64,000 nt of DNA from Rhodococcus antarcticus (GTDB lineage: Bacteria > Actinomycetota > Actinomycetes > Mycobacteriales > Mycobacteriaceae): NCBI RefSeq assembly GCF_026153295.1, contig NZ_CP110617.1, positions 1 through 64,000 of the forward strand, given 5' to 3'. The notes under the pieces were generated by a model. The model did no database searches. It was not told where the DNA came from and saw only the letters and a program-made list of their open reading frames with translations. Numbering within the stretch: the stretch's first letter is position 1; the number at the start of each line of letters is the position of its first letter. Made by a program: the position numbers and the translations under genes. Shown here piece after piece: positions 60,745 to 64,000 of this stretch.

Positions 60745-61695
60745 TCAGAGGAGGTCGATGGCGGCACGGACGGCAGGCACCGCGAGCACGGCCCAGGGGG
60801 CGACGGTGATGCCCGCGGCCACCACCACCGCGGTCGCCCCGGTGCGGCGATGGGACGCACTGGGGGCGAGCAGGGCCTCCACGCGGGCATAGACCTCGTG
60901 AGTGGCTGCGCCCAGGACGCCGGCGTCGGGACGGGAGCCACCGGAAGCCATGGCGACAAGGGCACCCGCGACGACGCGGGGTCCCCACCGTGCGGCGGCG
61001 CTCTCGTCGGCGATCCGCTCGCAGGCGAGCTTGAGCCCGGCGTCGGCGTCGGCGAGCAGGCGCACACCGGGGAAGGCCCGGTGCAGGGTGCCCGACACTG
61101 CGGTAGCCAGGTGGTGGTGTCCACGCTGGTGGGCCTGCTCGTGGGCCAGGACTGCGGCGAGGGCATCGGTGGGCAGCAGCGCGACGGTGGCGGAGCTCAG
61201 GACCACGAGGCCCGCCCTGCCGGGCAGGCAGACCGCGAGGCACTCGGGGTCCTCGACCACCACGGCGGACCTCCCGCCTGGCATCGCGGTGCGGACCCCG
61301 TGCTGCGCGAGCCACAGGTGCAGGCCCTGACGTGCCCGCCGCCGACCGCGCGTGGTGGAGACGACCGCCCAGGCCAGACGTCCGGTCAGGGCCACCGCGG
61401 TGAGCAGACCGGCGGCGGGTGGTACGTCGACCGTGAAGCCCTGCCCGTAGGTGAGGCGCCAGGCGGAGAGGGCGTGCCGCAGCGGCCCGACGAGCTCCCA
61501 CCCGCCTGTGGACCACCCGGCGGCAGCGACCGCGGTGATCACGCAGGTCGACACCCATGCCAGCGCGCACGCCCCCCACGTCAGGGCCGCGGCCGCCGGG
61601 TCGGCACGGGAACGGGACAGCAGCAGGCGCAGAGCCGGTCCACCCGCCCACCCCGACAGCGCCAGCACCGCACACGTGATCGCCACAGCGGTCAT
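60745..61695 (-). CDS. M56-family membrane metallopeptidase (BlaR1-like)
   Basis: A 316-residue protein from ATG 61695. Four membrane helices (TAVAITCAVLALSGWAGG; WGACALAWVSTCVITAVAAA; PAAGLLTAVALTGRLAWAVV; GATAVVVAAGITVAPWAVLA). Zinc site LAHEQAHQRGHHH, and ACERIADESAA. It would cleave or signal to the BlaI-like repressor whose gene it overlaps (ATGA). No beta-lactamase gene is near. Confidence 0.88.
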   Translation of the reverse strand: MTAVAITCAVLALSGWAGGPALRLLLSRSRADPAAAALTWGACALAWVSTCVITAVAAAGWSTGGWELVGPLRHALSAWRLTYGQGFTVDVPPAAGLLTAVALTGRLAWAVVSTTRGRRRARQGLHLWLAQHGVRTAMPGGRSAVVVEDPECLAVCLPGRAGLVVLSSATVALLPTDALAAVLAHEQAHQRGHHHLATAVSGTLHRAFPGVRLLADADAGLKLACERIADESAAARWGPRVVAGALVAMASGGSRPDAGVLGAATHEVYARVEALLAPSASHRRTGATAVVVAAGITVAPWAVLAVPAVRAAIDLL

Positions 61696-62099
61696 GTGCG
61701 GTCGTCGTCCTGGACAGCCTCGTCGTGCTGGTGGAGCAGCTCACGGAGATGGGCGAGGTCGGTGTCGCCGATCTGTCCCACGAACGCGAGGAGAGCGGCG
61801 CCGGGTGCGGTGGTGTCGTGCAGCGCGAGCAGCATCGTCTCCGCGGTGGTCTCCGGACGGGCCGCTACCGGGGTGTAGCGCCACACCCTGCCGCCGCGCT
61901 GCCGGAGCAGCGTCCCCCGCCTCGTCAGCGCATCCAGTGCGCTGGCCAGGGTGGTGTACGGCGGACCGGGACGGTCCAGCCCATCGAGCACCTCACGCAC
62001 CGACAGCGGGCGCGGGGTGCGCCACAGCAGGTCGAGCACATCGGACTCCAGGGTCGTCGCGGGCGGTTGCCGCTCCGGTCCGGGTGCCACGATGACCAC
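61692..62099 (-). CDS. BlaI/MecI-family repressor
   Basis: A 135-residue protein from GTG 62099. Winged helix: ESDVLDLLWRTPRPLSVREV, then PPYTTLASALDALTRRGTLL and RQRGGRVWRYTPV. The C-terminal dimerisation part is MLLALHDTTAPGAALLAFVG. It controls its own promoter and perhaps the divergent dsbA-like/ccdA-like genes, through the region 62100-62163. Confidence 0.9.
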   Translation of the reverse strand: MVIVAPGPERQPPATTLESDVLDLLWRTPRPLSVREVLDGLDRPGPPYTTLASALDALTRRGTLLRQRGGRVWRYTPVAARPETTAETMLLALHDTTAPGAALLAFVGQIGDTDLAHLRELLHQHDEAVQDDDRT

Positions 62100-62163
62100 C
62101 TCCCCACGATCTACTACAGACTTCGGAGTAATGTACGGTCAATCTTGTCTGAGGGGAGACATC
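62100..62163. promoter_or_regulatory. Divergent control region, possible BlaI site
   Basis: TACTACAGACTTCGGAGTA (62110-62130) is a weak dyad resembling BlaI boxes; GAGGGGAGA is the ribosome site of the DsbA-like gene. Confidence 0.35.
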
Positions 62164-62886
62164 ATGCCGACGAGGTCAGCGCCCAACACCCGGTGGTCGC
62201 CCATCACCCTGGTTCTGGCTGCCGTGGTCGTCGTGCTGGCGGTGATCGGGGTGGTCGTCGCTGCTCCCTCCGGCGATAGCAGCAGGGCGGGGGCCGCCGG
62301 GTCGGCGGCGGCGGGTACGCCGGTGGTCGGGCCGCTGTCCGGCCTGGAGCGTCGGACACCGGGTGATCCGTACGCGTTGGGCGCTGTGGACGCACCGGTG
62401 GTGATGGTGGCGTACTCGGAGTTCCAGTGCCCGTTCTGCGGGCGCTTCGCCCGCGAGACCGAGCCGGCGCTGGTGCACCAGTACGTCGACACCGGGGTGC
62501 TGCGCATCGAGTGGCGGGACTTCCCCTACCTCGGTCCGGAGTCGGGCACCGCCGCGCTCGCCGGGCGGGCCGCCGCGGCACAGGGACAGTTCTGGGCGCT
62601 GCACGATGCGCTGTACGCCACCGAGCGCAAGGTCAACAGCGGCGCGCTCACCACCACGTACCTGACGGCGTTGGCCGGGCAGCTGGGGATGGACACCACG
62701 CGGTTCGCCACGGACATGGCCTCCCCCGAGGCCACGGCCGGCGTCCAGGCGGACTTCACCCAGGGCCAGCAGGTCGGCGTCTCCGGGACACCCGCGTTCA
62801 TCGTGAACGGCACCCCGGTGTTCGGGGCTCAGCCTCTGAGCGAGTTTCAGCACGCCATCGACGCTGCCGCGAGCACCGCGTCGTGA
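62164..62886 (+). CDS. DsbA-like thioredoxin-fold protein, membrane-anchored
   Basis: A 240-residue protein from ATG 62164. One membrane helix (PITLVLAAVVVVLAVIGVVV). Thioredoxin fold with active site EFQCPFCGRFA and cis-Pro loop GVSGTPAFIVNG. It would form disulfides outside the cell. It overlaps the CcdA-like gene (GTGA). Confidence 0.9.
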   Translation: MPTRSAPNTRWSPITLVLAAVVVVLAVIGVVVAAPSGDSSRAGAAGSAAAGTPVVGPLSGLERRTPGDPYALGAVDAPVVMVAYSEFQCPFCGRFARETEPALVHQYVDTGVLRIEWRDFPYLGPESGTAALAGRAAAAQGQFWALHDALYATERKVNSGALTTTYLTALAGQLGMDTTRFATDMASPEATAGVQADFTQGQQVGVSGTPAFIVNGTPVFGAQPLSEFQHAIDAAASTAS

Positions 62887-63749
62887 TCGACATCGGGTAC
62901 CTCGCGGCCTTCCTGGGCGGGGTGCTCGCACTGCTGAGCCCGTGCAGCGCCCTGCTGTTGCCGTCGTTCTTCGCCTACGCCTTCGACCAACGAGCCCAGC
63001 TCGTGCGCCGCACCGTCGTCTTCGCCGGGGGCCTGATGACCGTGCTGGTGCCGCTGGGTGTCGGCTCCTCGTTCGCCAGCACCCTGTTCTACGGCCACCG
63101 CGGGGCACTCATCACCGTCGCCGGGTGGCTGATCATCTCCCTGGGCGTCGCACAGATCCTGGGGCGCGGATTCTCCTTCGGCCCTGCCGCTCGCCTGCAG
63201 GCGCACCTGGCGGGGCGCACCGGCACGGTCGGGGTCTACGGACTCGGCGCCGCCTATGGCCTCGCGGGGTTCTGCTCCGGGCCCATCCTGGGTTCGGTGC
63301 TCACCGTGGCCGCCGCCGGGGGCAGTCCCACCCGGGGAGCGCTCTTGCTCGCGCTGTACTCGGTGGGCATGGCCGCACCCCTGTTCGTCCTCGCCTTGGG
63401 CTGGCAGCGGCTGCGCCTGGGGGAGCGCCGCTGGCTGCGAGGGCGGGCGTTCACCCTCGGCCGCATCGAGCTGCACTCCACGTCCCTGGTCTCCGGTGCC
63501 CTGTTCATCGGCATCGGTGCGTTGTTCCTGCTCTTCGACGGCACCGCGGGCCTCACCGGGACGTTGGGCCTCGGGGTCTCCACCAATGAGGAGTTCTCGG
63601 CGCAGCAGTGGGCCCTGGGCCTGGGTCACCTCGTCCCCGACCAGGTTCTGGTGGTGGTTCTGGCTGTGGTGGCCCTGGCCGTGCTCGCCCTGGCCGACCG
63701 GAGGCGCCGCCGATCCGCGTACCGCAGCGACGTGCGGGAGGACGCGTGA
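62883..63749 (+). CDS. CcdA/DsbD-type transmembrane electron carrier
   Basis: A 288-residue protein from GTG 62883. Six or seven membrane helices (YLAAFLGGVLALLSPCSALL; TVVFAGGLMTVLVPLGVGSS; ITVAGWLIISLGVAQILG; GLGAAYGLAGFCSGPILGSV; LALYSVGMAAPLFVLALGWQ; then LVSGALFIGIGALFLLFDGT). The two redox cysteines are in LSPCSALL and GFCSGPIL. It carries electrons across the membrane to thiol proteins such as the DsbA-like neighbour. Confidence 0.88.
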   Translation: MIDIGYLAAFLGGVLALLSPCSALLLPSFFAYAFDQRAQLVRRTVVFAGGLMTVLVPLGVGSSFASTLFYGHRGALITVAGWLIISLGVAQILGRGFSFGPAARLQAHLAGRTGTVGVYGLGAAYGLAGFCSGPILGSVLTVAAAGGSPTRGALLLALYSVGMAAPLFVLALGWQRLRLGERRWLRGRAFTLGRIELHSTSLVSGALFIGIGALFLLFDGTAGLTGTLGLGVSTNEEFSAQQWALGLGHLVPDQVLVVVLAVVALAVLALADRRRRRSAYRSDVREDA

Positions 63750-64000
63750 GCTCACGGTGGGCGCCGCGCCATGCGGTCGCGGTGATCGTCGTGTGCGCGC
63801 TGGTTCTCGCGGGGTGCTCCACCGGTCGGGAATCGGTTCCCATCTCGGCGGAGGCGTCGGCGCCGGGTGCCCTCCACCGGCAGGGCCAGGTCCCACCGGC
63901 CGGTGGGGTGCCCCCGGGGTTCGCCGCCACCCCGACATGGCAGGTGGACTTCGCGGGTAATCCCGTGTCGGTGGGTGACGGCTTCGTGGGGCTGGTGGAC
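63746..64000 (+). CDS. Lipoprotein, cut by the window end
   Basis: Partial, 85 codons from GTG 63746, overlapping the previous stop. Lipobox VLAGCSTG after a short signal, then TPTWQVDFAGNPVSVGDGFV, which looks like a beta-propeller start. The rest is outside the window. Confidence 0.65.
   Translation, partial: MSSRWAPRHAVAVIVVCALVLAGCSTGRESVPISAEASAPGALHRQGQVPPAGGVPPGFAATPTWQVDFAGNPVSVGDGFVGLVD

Noticed and set aside
1-64000. CRISPR arrays, rRNA and tRNA genes
   Set aside because: No regularly spaced short repeats with unique spacers, and no tRNA cloverleaf or rRNA sequence was recognised on reading. A covariance-model scan would settle the tRNA point.

Overview
The window is very GC-rich, uses many GTG starts, and encodes Lsr2, a lysine-tailed HU protein, a SCO6880-type conjugation operon and a TipA-like MerR regulator. 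This points to a high-GC actinobacterium (Actinomycetia; order not resolved). Replication/partition genes, a complete transfer operon, an insertion sequence, several decaying genes and metal/sulfur genes point to a plasmid, an integrative conjugative element or a genomic island. Two AT-richer patches (about 5.40-5.78 kb and 10.9-11.8 kb) look foreign to their surroundings.

Layout. 0-20 kb is a defence-rich segment. It holds a GIY-YIG + RAMA protein, a decayed ECF sigma factor with its partner, an intact IS30 element, a promoter/small-peptide/terminator unit, a DUF2188 protein, a divergent locus (GIY-YIG protein, DGQHR/DndB-like protein, GHKL ATPase, small helical protein), a two-gene minus-strand unit with a ribbon-helix-helix-like protein, a secreted repeat protein, an NgoMIV-type restriction-modification system with Vsr, and an HNH nuclease with a zinc ribbon. 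20-28.5 kb carries a secreted lipase, an Lsr2 remnant, HU, Lsr2, a DnaB-N-domain protein, several unknown proteins, ParA with a partner, and a putative replication protein.

29.3-42.1 kb is a compact plus-strand operon for a Gram-positive type IV secretion system: hydrolase, lipoprotein, beta-propeller membrane protein, P-loop protein, VirB2-like, VirB8-like, VirB6-like, SCO6880-type, VirB4-like, VirD4-like and DUF4913 proteins. Most junctions are 1-4 nt overlaps. A winged-helix gene with a perfect operator-like palindrome faces it. 42.5-64 kb is a metal, sulfur and redox region: PIG-L deacetylase, SufS-like enzyme, cupredoxin lipoprotein, DUF302, a CstR-like sensor, MMPL exporter, Cys-rich miniprotein, SHOCT membrane proteins, DUF4395, multicopper oxidase, MerR, CoaD, MBL-rhodanese fusion, GntR, M56/BlaI pair, DsbA-like and CcdA-like proteins, and a lipoprotein cut by the window end.

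How the parts work together (inference). The transfer operon plus ParA/Rep gives mobility and maintenance. The HU and Lsr2 proteins could silence or organise the element. The first 20 kb gives restriction and possibly a new defence module (6.3-11.4 kb). The last 20 kb gives copper and reactive-sulfur tolerance. Four genes carry single-base changes in C/G runs, so some apparent pseudogenes may be consensus errors.
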